NCBI GenBank assembly: GCA_004357385.1 | Contig: SMWF01000076.1 | Span: forward strand, 1 to 64,000 | From: Gammaproteobacteria bacterium | Lineage (GTDB): Bacteria; Pseudomonadota; Gammaproteobacteria; Pseudomonadales; Azotimanducaceae | Direction: 5' to 3' | DNA: 64,000 nt | Part shown: piece by piece, positions 7,748 through 15,945 of the stretch | Position numbering within the stretch: position 1 is the stretch's first letter | Layout: each line of letters begins with the position of its first letter | The notes under the pieces: generated by a model | The model's input: the letters and a program-made list of their open reading frames with translations, nothing else | The model's database searches: none | Told to the model about the DNA's origin: nothing | Program-made: the position numbers and the translations under genes

Positions 7748-9048
7748 CGACCGTTGGTGGATCGCGTCCGTGTAGATCCCATTGGAGAATGCGTTCGACG
7801 GGCTGCGACTACCACTGCTGCGGTCTCGATACCGAACCCAGCCAACAGCACGAATGCGGCGCTGACGTGGTCGAGTGCTTCCATGCTGAACAGAAGTTGC
7901 GCGATCGCGTAGATCCCCGCGACGCGCAGAATGCCGCCTGCGGCCATGCCGGCGGTGCGCCGCCGGACCATGAGGATGCCGTGGAAGTAGTTTCGCAGGA
8001 CGATGATGCCGGGCAGCAGGCACATGATCAGTATCACCTCGACGGCGCGTGCCTTGACGGGGTCACGCAGGCCCAACAGGTTGCCCAGCACCGTATCACT
8101 GAGCGGCGAGACCGCGATTACCAGCATGATCAGGGTGATTCCGGTTCCCACCAGACCCATGAAGCGGCGCTTTGCGGCCAGATCGTCCAATCCATAGGTG
8201 ACGAAAAAGTGCCGGAATTGATTTGCGGCCTGTTGAAATATCATCGAGAAATCGAAGCCGACCCGTAATGCGGCGATGCTCACCAGCCCTGCCGGGGTGC
8301 GACCGACGAAGCCATAGAGTATCGGTCGACTCAGGGCGAACATGATGCCAGTCGTGGTCATCGGGATGAAGAACCGGATCAACTCGGAGTAGCTAACAGC
8401 CGCGTGCTCCGGTTCGACGGGCGGCACGTAGCGTAGCCGGCCGATCAGGATCGCGAGGGTCAGGTGCAGGAGTGCCGCGCCGGTCTGGGCGCCGACCAGT
8501 GTCCAGACGACCCGCCAGCCGGCCCGATACCCGACCATCAGAATCAGCACGATCGCGCTCAGGTAGCAGACATTGAGAATCGTGACCCAGCCGGTCAGCC
8601 GCGCCTGGACCAGCAGGCCGACGTAGTAATGCCGCTGACCGTTTACCCAGAGCAGCGGCGTCAGCAGCAGCAGGTATTCGGTGACCCGGGCAGTGACCGT
8701 GGCATCGACGCCGTACGCCAAGCCGATCAATCCACGACCAGGCTCGCCCAATACAAGCAACAGCAGCGGCACGGCGAGCGCGGTGGAGATGGCCAGCGAG
8801 AACCGCTGGCTGCGTTGCCGGCCTATAGGGCTGCGGGCGTACACGTTGGACAGTTGCGGCATGAAGTTCAGCGCGGCTTGAAAAAGGCCGAACGTGCCTT
8901 GGGCGAGAGCAAACACTGCGAGTTCTCGAACCGCGTCCGGATAGCGGGCCAGCGTAGCGTTCTGAAATTGCAGGCCCAGCACCATGGCGAATCCCGTCAG
9001 GGTCAGGGGCCAGTAGAACCGCCAGTAGCCGGCCAGTTTGGAGGTCAC
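7744..9048 (-). CDS. Polytopic flippase-like membrane protein (MOP-superfamily-like)
   Basis: About 434 residues with roughly 12 to 14 hydrophobic helices. The two-halves layout, with similar YWRFYWPLTLTGFAM and LIRFFIPMTTTGIMF segments opening each half, suggests a MATE/MurJ/ANK-type fold (MOP superfamily) that moves a lipid-linked or amphipathic substrate. No specific family signature is secure. The frame opens at 9153, but GTG at 9048 has GGAG five bases upstream and begins just before the first helix, so I prefer it. The charged C-terminus (RRTHSPMGSTRTR) is cytoplasmic by the positive-inside rule. Confidence 0.65.
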   Translation of the reverse strand: MTSKLAGYWRFYWPLTLTGFAMVLGLQFQNATLARYPDAVRELAVFALAQGTFGLFQAALNFMPQLSNVYARSPIGRQRSQRFSLAISTALAVPLLLLVLGEPGRGLIGLAYGVDATVTARVTEYLLLLTPLLWVNGQRHYYVGLLVQARLTGWVTILNVCYLSAIVLILMVGYRAGWRVVWTLVGAQTGAALLHLTLAILIGRLRYVPPVEPEHAAVSYSELIRFFIPMTTTGIMFALSRPILYGFVGRTPAGLVSIAALRVGFDFSMIFQQAANQFRHFFVTYGLDDLAAKRRFMGLVGTGITLIMLVIAVSPLSDTVLGNLLGLRDPVKARAVEVILIMCLLPGIIVLRNYFHGILMVRRRTAGMAAGGILRVAGIYAIAQLLFSMEALDHVSAAFVLLAGFGIETAAVVVAARRTHSPMGSTRTRSTNGR

Positions 9049-9169
9049 GTTTACTCCATAGGAGGAGCCGCAGTATAGCCGCAGATTTCTGACGCCCTGA
9101 CTGACCTTGCGAACGAGGAGTATCATTCGCGCTCCACGATTTGACACGGACATCTCGAATCAGAGGGAG

Positions 9170-9715
9170 ATGAAGACCATGCGGGTAAGACTGGATATTG
9201 TCGTTGGCCTGGTGATGCTGCTGGGCGCGCTGCCGGCATTCGCGGATGAACCCACGGCGACGAAAATCGAGCGTGCGATGAGTGCGGCGCCGAGCAACGT
9301 CAGCGCAGAGGCGACCATCATGGATGTCGACGGAACGGTGCTGCGCGAAGGGAGCAACGGCTGGACCTGCATGCCGGGCATCGGGCCGGGTGACGATCAT
9401 CCGATGTGCAACGACGCCGTCTGGGTTCGGCTGATGGCGGCGGCCGGTGCCGGAGAGGGGTTCCAGACGGATCGGGTCGGCGTTTCCTACATGCTCCAGG
9501 GTGACGCGCACGTCAACAACGAAGATCCGGCCGATACCGAGCAGAACGACGGCGAAGTCTGGGTTCAGGAAGGCCCTCATCTCATGTTGGTGGTGCCGAA
9601 GGCAGCACTGCAGGGCGTCAGCCACGATCCGTACAATGGTGGCCCCTATGTCATGTGGGGTGACACCCCATACGCCCACATCATGGTCCCGACCACGAAC
9701 GACAAACTGCGCTGA
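9170..9715 (+). CDS. Exported hypothetical protein
   Basis: About 181 residues starting with a signal peptide (charged start, hydrophobic core VVGLVMLLGALPA, cleavage likely after AFA near residue 25). The mature part contains two Cys (GWTCMPG, HPMCND), a VWVRLM segment and a repeated GDxxY pattern, with no catalytic motif I recognise. It is probably periplasmic and possibly disulfide-bonded. AGAGGGAG overlaps the ATG at 9170; ATG at 9179 is the better-spaced alternative start. It sits ten bases upstream of the aminotransferase, but a functional link is not evident. Confidence 0.7.
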   Translation: MKTMRVRLDIVVGLVMLLGALPAFADEPTATKIERAMSAAPSNVSAEATIMDVDGTVLREGSNGWTCMPGIGPGDDHPMCNDAVWVRLMAAAGAGEGFQTDRVGVSYMLQGDAHVNNEDPADTEQNDGEVWVQEGPHLMLVVPKAALQGVSHDPYNGGPYVMWGDTPYAHIMVPTTNDKLR

Positions 9716-9725
9716 CGTGGGAGTG

Positions 9726-11099
9726 ATGGGGCTGCGGCGCAACGCCTTTGCGGCCTACGAGGCGTGGGCGCCGGAATCTGGACGTCTGATCGAGGAGGCA
9801 CGCAGGTACTTCCCCGGTGGCGACACGCGCATGAGCGCTCACTTCGCCCCGTACCCGCTGTTCATCGAATCGGCGTCCGGCTGTCGGATGCGCGATGCCG
9901 ACGGGCACGAAATCGTCGATTTCATGAACAACTTCACGTCGTTGATTCTGGGGCATGCGAATCCGGCCGTAGTGGACGCAGTCTCGACGCAGATCGCCAC
10001 GGGCTCTGCGTATGCCGCACCGACGCGCAACCAGCTCGACCTGGCGCGCCTGCTGACGGAGCGGGTACCGTCACTGGAGCAATTGCGTTTCACCAGCTCG
10101 GGCACCGAAGCGACGTTGATGACGCTGCGCTGCGCGCGTGCCGCGACCGGCAAGCAACGGATCATGAAGATGGAAGGCGGCTATCACGGCAGCTACGAGC
10201 TGGCGGAAGTCAGCCTCGCGCCGGTGCCTGGACTGTGTGGACCCCTCGAGTCGCCCAACGCGGTGCCGATCGATGCGAGCTTCCCGGACAGCGTGCTCAA
10301 CGACGCCGTCATTTGTCCGTACAACCAGCCTGAACTGGCGCGTGCCCTGATCGCGCGACACGCCGACGAACTCGCCGCGGTGATTGTCGAACCGATCCTC
10401 GGCAGCACGGGAATGATTCCGGCGACGACTGAGTTCCTTCTCGCCCTGCGCGAAGCGTGCAGTGCTCACGGCGTCGTGCTGATCTTCGATGAAGTCATTA
10501 CCTTGCGGTTGGGCGATGGTGGCGCCCAGGCGCTGCATGGGATCACGCCGGATCTCACCGCGATGGGCAAGATCATTGGCGGGGGACTGCCGATCGGTGC
10601 GTTTGGCGGGCGCGAAGAGTTGATGCGAGTGTTCCACCCGGACGAGGAGCGGCCGGTCATGCATGCCAGTACGTTCAGTGGCAATCCGGTTTCAATGGCC
10701 GCCGGTGCCGCAGCGATGGGCCAGCTCGATCCGCAACGATTCGAACAGCTGAACGGACTGGGGGCCACGCTTCGCGAAGGTGTCGACGCTGCGTTTCGCG
10801 TCAACGGCATCCGTGGTCAAGCGACGGGTGCCGGGTCGTTGGCGAATCTTCATCTGACGGACGCGCCACTGCGGGATGCACGTGATTCGCTGGCCGCGGC
10901 GACTCGGGCGGGATCAATTGTTCAGGCCGTGCATCTGGGCATGTTGCGCCGCGGCATTGCCAGCGCCGGTCGGCTCATGTACTGCATTTCGACACCCATG
11001 GGTGCCGCGGAGGTTGAGCTGGCGGTCGATGCGTTGGACGATTGTCTGCGCGAACTGCGCCCTGAAATCGAACGCGAAAAGCCGGAGTTGTTGTTATGA
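9726..11099 (+). CDS. Class III aminotransferase, glutamate-1-semialdehyde-aminomutase-like
   Basis: A 457-residue PLP-dependent fold type I enzyme. Seen: the PGGDTRMS start typical of GSAM-like proteins, SSGTEATLMTLRCARAATGK (phosphate cup), GGYHGSYE, the cofactor Asp in IFDEVITLRLG, and Schiff-base Lys282 in AMGKIIGGGLPIGAFGG. It transaminates or isomerises an amino/keto substrate; the genuine hemL role is doubtful because the neighbours are not heme genes. The open frame starts upstream at 9447 in the preceding gene, and ATG at 9726 fits the family. It overlaps the PRPP-synthetase-like gene by four bases (ATGA). Confidence 0.8.
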   Translation: MGLRRNAFAAYEAWAPESGRLIEEARRYFPGGDTRMSAHFAPYPLFIESASGCRMRDADGHEIVDFMNNFTSLILGHANPAVVDAVSTQIATGSAYAAPTRNQLDLARLLTERVPSLEQLRFTSSGTEATLMTLRCARAATGKQRIMKMEGGYHGSYELAEVSLAPVPGLCGPLESPNAVPIDASFPDSVLNDAVICPYNQPELARALIARHADELAAVIVEPILGSTGMIPATTEFLLALREACSAHGVVLIFDEVITLRLGDGGAQALHGITPDLTAMGKIIGGGLPIGAFGGREELMRVFHPDEERPVMHASTFSGNPVSMAAGAAAMGQLDPQRFEQLNGLGATLREGVDAAFRVNGIRGQATGAGSLANLHLTDAPLRDARDSLAAATRAGSIVQAVHLGMLRRGIASAGRLMYCISTPMGAAEVELAVDALDDCLRELRPEIEREKPELLL

Positions 11100-12040
11100 G
11101 CGATGCCATCAAGCTGATTGCGGGGACGTCGCACCCGGCCTTCGCCGCCGAGATCGCGGGCAAGCTGGGCGTGCCGCTGTGTGACACCGAGATCATTCGC
11201 TTCGGCAACGAGAATATTCTGTTTCAGTGCAAGGAGAATGTTCGCGAAGCCGACGTGTTCGTGATGCAGACGTCCTGCCCGCCGGTGTCCGATGGGATCG
11301 TTGAACTGCTGATCATCATCGATGCGTTGAAGCACGCCTCCGCCCGACGAATCACCGCGGTGCTGCCGTATTTCCCCTATGCGCGATCCGACAAGAAAGA
11401 CCGGCCGCGCATTTCGATCACCGCGCGGCTAATGGCCGATCTCCTCGAAACGGCCGGCGCGGACCGCGTGTTGACCATGAATCTTCACTCACCCCAGGTA
11501 CAGGGCTTCTTTCGAATCCCGGTGGATCAGTTGAACGCAACGCCGATCGTCTGCGACCGTTTGCGGGCCACCACCGATCTGAAAGATTCGGTGCTGGTCG
11601 CCAGCGACCTGGGCGAGGCGAAGGACCTGGGCGAGTACGCGAATCGGCTGCACCTGCCGATGGCGATCATCGACAAACGCCGTGACGATGATGGGGAAAA
11701 CCCGCGTGCGGTTGCGCTGATTGGTGACGTCAAGGGTCGGGATGCGTTGATCATCGACGACGAAATTGCCAGCGGCGGCACGATGATTGAAGCGGCCCGA
11801 TTTCTGAAGGTGAATGGCGCCAGGCGCATTGAGGCGGCGGCCGTACATCCGGTGTTCAGTGGTCGCGCGATTGAGCGTCTGCGTGGGTCGGAGATCGAGC
11901 GGTTGGTGGTTACCAACACTATCCCACTGCGTGACGAAAGCCTTGGGTCACGACTGGAAACGGTCTCGGTGGCGGGATTGTTTGCCGACGCGATTGCGGC
12001 CATCCACGGCGGCGACAGCGTATCGAAACTGTTCGCCTGA
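11096..12040 (+). CDS. Ribose-phosphate pyrophosphokinase-like protein
   Basis: 314 residues matching PRPP synthetase end to end: ENVREADVFVMQTSCPPVSDG, ELLIIIDALKHASARRITAVLPYF, YARSDKKDRPR, ADRVLTMNLHSPQVQGFF, IDKRR and VVTNTIPL. It would make PRPP from ribose-5-phosphate and ATP. Two sites diverge from canonical Prs: the flexible catalytic loop reads SDLGEAKDLGEY rather than the usual PDVGGVxRAR type, and the PRPP-binding motif is IIDDEIASGGT instead of VDDMIDTAGT. Either a variant Prs or a paralogue with another diphosphate acceptor. Translationally coupled to the aminotransferase by a four-base overlap. Confidence 0.8.
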   Translation: MSDAIKLIAGTSHPAFAAEIAGKLGVPLCDTEIIRFGNENILFQCKENVREADVFVMQTSCPPVSDGIVELLIIIDALKHASARRITAVLPYFPYARSDKKDRPRISITARLMADLLETAGADRVLTMNLHSPQVQGFFRIPVDQLNATPIVCDRLRATTDLKDSVLVASDLGEAKDLGEYANRLHLPMAIIDKRRDDDGENPRAVALIGDVKGRDALIIDDEIASGGTMIEAARFLKVNGARRIEAAAVHPVFSGRAIERLRGSEIERLVVTNTIPLRDESLGSRLETVSVAGLFADAIAAIHGGDSVSKLFA

Positions 12041-12064
12041 GCAGCACGGAGCGGGTCAGATCAT

Positions 12065-12577
12065 TCACGTCGTGTCGCGGCGAGGCCGCGGCGTCCGCTG
12101 GGGATCGGCGGCGTCGTACTGAGCGCGGACCGCGTCAAGCATGTTGTCTTTGGCGTGCTTCAAGGTCTTGCGCAACTCGGATTGCTGAGCTGCCGACATG
12201 CCACGAGTCGCAATCCCAACGGTGGTCTGGCTGGCCTGGTCTGCACGTTCCATCGCCCGCGCCATGCGACGTGTCAGGTGAATTCGTTTTGCGCGTCGGT
12301 CGAGCTTGTCGCTGCGGCGTTCTATCAGACCACTTCGCTCCAGCTTGTCGAGCAGCTTGCCCAGCGGCGACTTTGCCATGACCAAGGCATCGGCCAGTTC
12401 GGTCTGGGTAATGCCCTGCTCCCGATACAGTTCCGCGAGCACTTGCCACTGGGGTGCGGTCAATCCCATCTCGCGGACGAGGCGATTGAAATGCTTGCGC
12501 ATCAACAACGACAGTTCCTGGATCAAAAGGCCCAGATTCTGATCGAGATCGTCGGCGGAAATTGATTTACGTGCCAC
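12065..12577 (-). CDS. MarR family transcriptional regulator
   Basis: A 170-residue winged-helix regulator. Residues 1-30 form the N-terminal dimerisation helix, 40-100 the winged HTH (TAPQWQVLAEL, TQTELADALVMAKSPLGKLLDKLERSGLIERR, then the DRRAKRIHLT wing), and the rest is the C-terminal dimer helix. MarR proteins usually repress adjacent genes and release DNA on binding a phenolic or lipophilic ligand. A perfect inverted repeat about 30-60 bases upstream of the ATG could be its own operator. The minus-strand neighbour upstream is the SMP-30-type lactonase. The C-terminal tail (PQRTPRPRRDTT) is basic and likely disordered. Confidence 0.85.
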   Translation of the reverse strand: MARKSISADDLDQNLGLLIQELSLLMRKHFNRLVREMGLTAPQWQVLAELYREQGITQTELADALVMAKSPLGKLLDKLERSGLIERRSDKLDRRAKRIHLTRRMARAMERADQASQTTVGIATRGMSAAQQSELRKTLKHAKDNMLDAVRAQYDAADPQRTPRPRRDTT

Positions 12578-12601
12578 GCCAGTATGATTCCTCTGATAAA
12601 A

Positions 12602-12637
12602 TATCCCTGGATGCCTAATAAAGCATCCAAGAGGATA
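12602..12637. promoter_or_regulatory. Inverted repeat upstream of marR, candidate operator
   Basis: TGGATGC (12608-12614) and GCATCCA (12623-12629) are perfect arms around an 8-base AT-rich centre. A second, outer pair, TATCC (12602-12606) and GGATA (12633-12637), extends the symmetry with one versus three intervening bases. The element starts 25 bases upstream of the MarR start codon, where an autoregulatory MarR operator would be expected. Confidence 0.45.
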
Positions 12638-12672
12638 CTATAAGAGCCGAAGAGAGATTTCACGCGCCCCGA

Positions 12673-13542
12673 TCAAGGCAGGCCGGCGTGAGCGTATGGC
12701 GCGCGGGCAAGCTCGATTCGGCCACTGCGGCTGGCGCGGGTTTCGTCCGGCCCCGACCCCTGCGCGGTGAGCACGAACAGCGTGCAACCGTCGCCCCCAC
12801 CCAGCATGCAGGCGTAGGCGCTGGTCGATAACGCGACACGATGGGTAATCTCACCGCCGGCTTCGACCCGCATGCACTCATTGCTGGTGGGAGATGCCAG
12901 CCATATCCCGTAGTGGTCGTCCAGGCAGATGCCGTCGGGGACCACACCGGTAGGCAACTGTGCCCACACTCGGCGATTGTCGAGATCACCGGATGCGTCG
13001 ATGTCGAACGCGGTAAGCCGGGCAGCGAACGACTCGGCAACGATCAGGGTGCTCGCGTCCGGTGTGATGACCGTTCCATTGGGAAATCCGAGGTCGCGGG
13101 CTACAACCGTTGTGGTGCCGTCAGGATCAACACGCACCAGCTCCGCATCGCTCGGCGTGGCGCCGGCGTGCAGATCGAAGCCAAAGTTCCCGACATACGC
13201 CCGACCGGCCCCGTCCACGACCATGTCGTTGCAATAAAAGCTGGCGAGATTGCTGAGGTCGGCCACTTCCGTCAGCTCGGCTCCATCCCAACGCAGCAGC
13301 CGGCGATCGTTCATGGATACGATCAGGAGGTTTCCCTGGGTGTCCCAGCCGAGTCCGGAAGGACAGTGCTCGATCTCGACGATGCGTTCCGTGGCGCCGG
13401 ACTCGTCCACGGCTATCACCCAGTGATCGTGCATGTCGGAAAACCAAAGGCGGCCATCGTGCCAGCGGGGACCTTCACCGAAGCACAATCCGTCGATGAG
13501 TGTCGCGCTCGGCTCGATCTGAATGGTCGTGTGGGTGGCCAT
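12673..13542 (-). CDS. SMP-30/gluconolactonase-type beta-propeller hydrolase
   Basis: About 289 residues of six-bladed beta-propeller. The metal ligands of the SMP-30/LRE family are visible: Glu23 in CFGEGPRW, Asn in DLGFPNGTVI and Asp in VVPDGICLD. Enzymes of this type open sugar or other lactones using a divalent cation. No signal peptide, so probably cytoplasmic. The frame is open to 13611, but ATG at 13542 is preceded by GGAGG with five-base spacing, which decides the start. It sits between MarR and a divergent lipoprotein gene, with a 17-base palindrome in the divergent region. Confidence 0.85.
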   Translation of the reverse strand: MATHTTIQIEPSATLIDGLCFGEGPRWHDGRLWFSDMHDHWVIAVDESGATERIVEIEHCPSGLGWDTQGNLLIVSMNDRRLLRWDGAELTEVADLSNLASFYCNDMVVDGAGRAYVGNFGFDLHAGATPSDAELVRVDPDGTTTVVARDLGFPNGTVITPDASTLIVAESFAARLTAFDIDASGDLDNRRVWAQLPTGVVPDGICLDDHYGIWLASPTSNECMRVEAGGEITHRVALSTSAYACMLGGGDGCTLFVLTAQGSGPDETRASRSGRIELARAPYAHAGLP

Positions 13543-13585
13543 AGGTACCTCCGGAACTGATATAGGTGTCGGAACTACGTTATTG

Positions 13586-13602
13586 TGTGCCACGGTGGCA
13601 CA
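13586..13602. promoter_or_regulatory. 17-base perfect palindrome, candidate operator
   Basis: TGTGCCAC and GTGGCACA flank a single central G, a perfect dyad located 43 bases upstream of the lactonase start and 83 bases upstream of the lipoprotein start. It lies in a divergent, A-rich region and is not followed by a T-tract, so a dimeric repressor or activator site fits better than a terminator. Confidence 0.5.
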
Positions 13603-13685
13603 TAGATTCAAAGACGGAAGCTGGAAGAGAAGTTGGAAGAATAAGGGAAGCCACCTAACGATTTAGACATCAACTGGGGATAAAA

Positions 13686-14006
13686 ATGAAGCACGCATTT
13701 CAAACACTGTTCGTCCTGTTGGTTGCATTCGGCGTGGCCGCATGTGGTCAAGGCGGGGACACATCCGAGGCGGCGCCTGCGGCAACCATGGAACAACCGG
13801 CAGCCGAGAGCGGGACGGACGCGTCGGTAGAAGCGGCAGTGGACGCTGTTCAGGCGGTCGTCGAGGCCGAAGCCGCCGAAATGGCCGCCGAAGCGGCCGA
13901 TGCCGCTGCCGATGCCGCGGATGATGCGGCTGCGGCGGCTGAAGATGCCGCAGATGAGGCGGCCGAGGATGCGATGGAAGCGGCTACCGACGCACCGATG
14001 GACTAA
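13686..14006 (+). CDS. Ala/Glu/Asp-rich lipoprotein
   Basis: A 106-residue protein with a lipoprotein signal: charged MKHAFQ, hydrophobic core, then lipobox VAAC with Cys near 20. The mature chain is almost entirely Ala, Glu and Asp, with AADAA/AAEDAADEAA-type repeats from about 50 to 100, expected to form a long acidic helix or coiled coil. After lipidation it would be membrane-anchored in the periplasm. Low complexity makes family assignment unreliable. GGGGAT lies six bases before the ATG. It could be a periplasmic spacer or scaffold of the Lpp-like kind, though that is inference. Confidence 0.7.
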   Translation: MKHAFQTLFVLLVAFGVAACGQGGDTSEAAPAATMEQPAAESGTDASVEAAVDAVQAVVEAEAAEMAAEAADAAADAADDAAAAAEDAADEAAEDAMEAATDAPMD

Positions 14007-14148
14007 CACTGATGGATTAGCAAGGGATCGCCATGGTCCGGTGCCGGGGTCCGTGGGCCTGAATAGCGGTGCCGGTTCATTCCTTGTAATATCCCGCCTC
14101 TCGACTCGGGCGTTGCGCCCGCCGCCGGTGAGGACACAGGGGGATCCC

Positions 14149-15333
14149 ATGAGAGACGTCGTAATTGTCGACAACGTGCGTACCGGCTTGGCCAAGTCGT
14201 TTCGCGGTAGCTTCAACCTGACCCGCTCCGATGACATGCTCGCGCATCTGATCGATACGCTCATTGAGCGCAATCCGAAGGTCTCGCCGGATGAAGTCGA
14301 AGACGTAATTGTTGGCTCCGCCAGTCACACAGGGGAACAGGATGGCAACATTGCCCGCCTGGCGGTCATTCTGTCCAAATTGCCCGTGACTACGGGCGGT
14401 TTGAGCATCAATCGGTTCTGCTCGTCCGGATTGCAATCCATTGCCATCGCGGCGAACCAGATTTCCTCGGGCCAAACCCAGGTCGCCATCGCGGGTGGAG
14501 TTGACTCCATTTCGATGCGCAACCGCCAGGAGGCCGGCAAGTCGAAGCCGAACCAACGGCTGCTCGAGGAAAAGCCGGACATCTTCATGGCCATGGGCAA
14601 CACTGCCGAGGTCGTCGCGCGCCGCTATCAGGTCACCCGGGAAGCCCAGGACCAGTACGCGCTGCAGAGCCAACAACGCTACGCAAATGCGGTCGAACAG
14701 GGCTGGGTCAGCGAAGAAATCGTGCCGATGACCGTGACAATGCAGAAGGTGGACAAGGAGACCGGCGAAGAGAGCCAGGTCGAAGTAACCGTGGATCGTG
14801 ACGAGTGCAACCGACCAAACACGACCCTCGAGGGGCTCGCGGCACTGCCGCCGGTGTTCGAGGAGGACGGCAGCGTGACGGCGGGTAATGCTTCGCAGTT
14901 GTCTGACGGTGCGTCCCTCACCCTGTTGATGAGTTCAGAGCGGGCCGAACAGCTGGGTCTGGAGCCGATGGGCCTCTTCCGTGGCTTTACTGTGGCGGGT
15001 TGTGAGCCGGATGAGATGGGTATTGGCCCAGTCTTTTCGGTACCACGACTGCTGGACAATGCCGGCCTCAAGATGGAGGACATCGACCTGTGGGAACTCA
15101 ATGAAGCATTTGCGTCACAATGCCTGCATTGCCGGGATGCCCTGCAGATCGACAATGAGATCTACAACGTCAACGGTGGCAGCATCAGCATCGGCCACCC
15201 CTTCGGTATGACGGGCTCGCGCCAGACCGGTCTGGTATTGCGTGAATTGAAACGCCGCAAACAGAAGTACGGCGTCGTCACCATGTGTATAGGGGGTGGT
15301 CAGGGTGCAAGCGGTCTGTTCGAAGCCGTATAA
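14149..15333 (+). CDS. Acetyl-CoA C-acyltransferase (thiolase)
   Basis: A 394-residue thiolase that would cleave 3-ketoacyl-CoA, or condense acyl-CoAs, in the cytoplasm. Catalytic residues are all present: nucleophile Cys91 in NRFCSSGLQS, His350 in GHPFGMTGSRQTG and Cys380 in MCIGGGQGASG. Length is normal for the family. The frame runs upstream to 13900 through the lipoprotein gene; ATG at 14149, with GGGGGAT just upstream, gives the conserved MRDVVIVDNVRT start. It stands alone here, but crotonases and acyl-CoA ligases elsewhere in the window could feed it. Confidence 0.9.
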   Translation: MRDVVIVDNVRTGLAKSFRGSFNLTRSDDMLAHLIDTLIERNPKVSPDEVEDVIVGSASHTGEQDGNIARLAVILSKLPVTTGGLSINRFCSSGLQSIAIAANQISSGQTQVAIAGGVDSISMRNRQEAGKSKPNQRLLEEKPDIFMAMGNTAEVVARRYQVTREAQDQYALQSQQRYANAVEQGWVSEEIVPMTVTMQKVDKETGEESQVEVTVDRDECNRPNTTLEGLAALPPVFEEDGSVTAGNASQLSDGASLTLLMSSERAEQLGLEPMGLFRGFTVAGCEPDEMGIGPVFSVPRLLDNAGLKMEDIDLWELNEAFASQCLHCRDALQIDNEIYNVNGGSISIGHPFGMTGSRQTGLVLRELKRRKQKYGVVTMCIGGGQGASGLFEAV

Positions 15334-15362
15334 TGCGAGTAACAATTTGATACCAAAATCCG

Positions 15363-15381
15363 CACGCGCGAAACGCGCGTG
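15363..15381. terminator. Stable hairpin after the thiolase gene
   Basis: CACGCGCG and CGCGCGTG pair perfectly around an AAA loop, 30 bases after the thiolase stop. No U-run follows on the plus strand, so it is at best a weak or Rho-assisted terminator or an mRNA 3'-end stabiliser. Confidence 0.4.
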
Positions 15382-15431
15382 AAACGGAAATAAATGAAAC
15401 TACTTTCGCTCTGGGTGGATCGAACCGAGTA

Positions 15432-15935
15432 GTGTCTGTGCGAATTGCAGTTGTAGTGGCTGGATTGCTCGTGTGCGCTATCGCGCACGCGGGGGATCGC
15501 GATGTCGCCGAACCGAACCACTACGGGTATGCCTACGCCGGACGCACTGATGTGCAACTCACCGAGTTGGCTGCGCAGTGGGACGTGCTCGACAATGATC
15601 AACGTCGCGCCTTGCTCACTGAAGTCAAACATCGAATGGCGGCCAGCACGACCCAGGAGCCCATCATCACCATCAAGACGCGGCGGCGCTATGGTCGGAC
15701 GTTTCGCCGAGCCGATGGTTCACTGGTACGAATCGAGACTACGGAGCAGGTGCTGCGTTACCATCGTCCGGTGACCGTGACGGACGAGAACCATGCGTTT
15801 GGGATGGGTTTCGAGCGTCGCGCCGCAGACGGGGGTGACAGCTCAGTTGTCGGCCCGCCCGAATTGCCGGAATCCGTCCCGCCGCAGGACCGGACCAACG
15901 CTCCGATCGTCACCGTCAGCTCCGATTCCAGTTGA
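15432..15935 (+). CDS. Exported hypothetical protein
   Basis: About 167 residues beginning with a signal peptide (VRIAVVVAGLLVC core, likely cleavage after AHA near 20). The mature protein is charged, with a TRRRYGRTFRRADGS basic patch at about 80-95 and a Pro/Ser-rich C-terminus; no family is recognised. The start is GTG at 15432 or 15438, neither with a good Shine-Dalgarno. The first GTG overlaps one arm of a possible ACTACT/AGTAGT stem (15399-15404 with 15428-15433) that could hide the start. It lies ten bases upstream of the response regulator and may be cotranscribed with the two-component genes. Confidence 0.65.
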   Translation: MSVRIAVVVAGLLVCAIAHAGDRDVAEPNHYGYAYAGRTDVQLTELAAQWDVLDNDQRRALLTEVKHRMAASTTQEPIITIKTRRRYGRTFRRADGSLVRIETTEQVLRYHRPVTVTDENHAFGMGFERRAADGGDSSVVGPPELPESVPPQDRTNAPIVTVSSDSS

Positions 15936-15945
15936 ACTCTCCCGC

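Noticed and set aside
8393-9742. 449-codon minus-strand frame across the flippase-like and exported-protein genes
   Set aside because: It overlaps parts of two genes with good start sites and signals, in another frame, and its translation is low-information.
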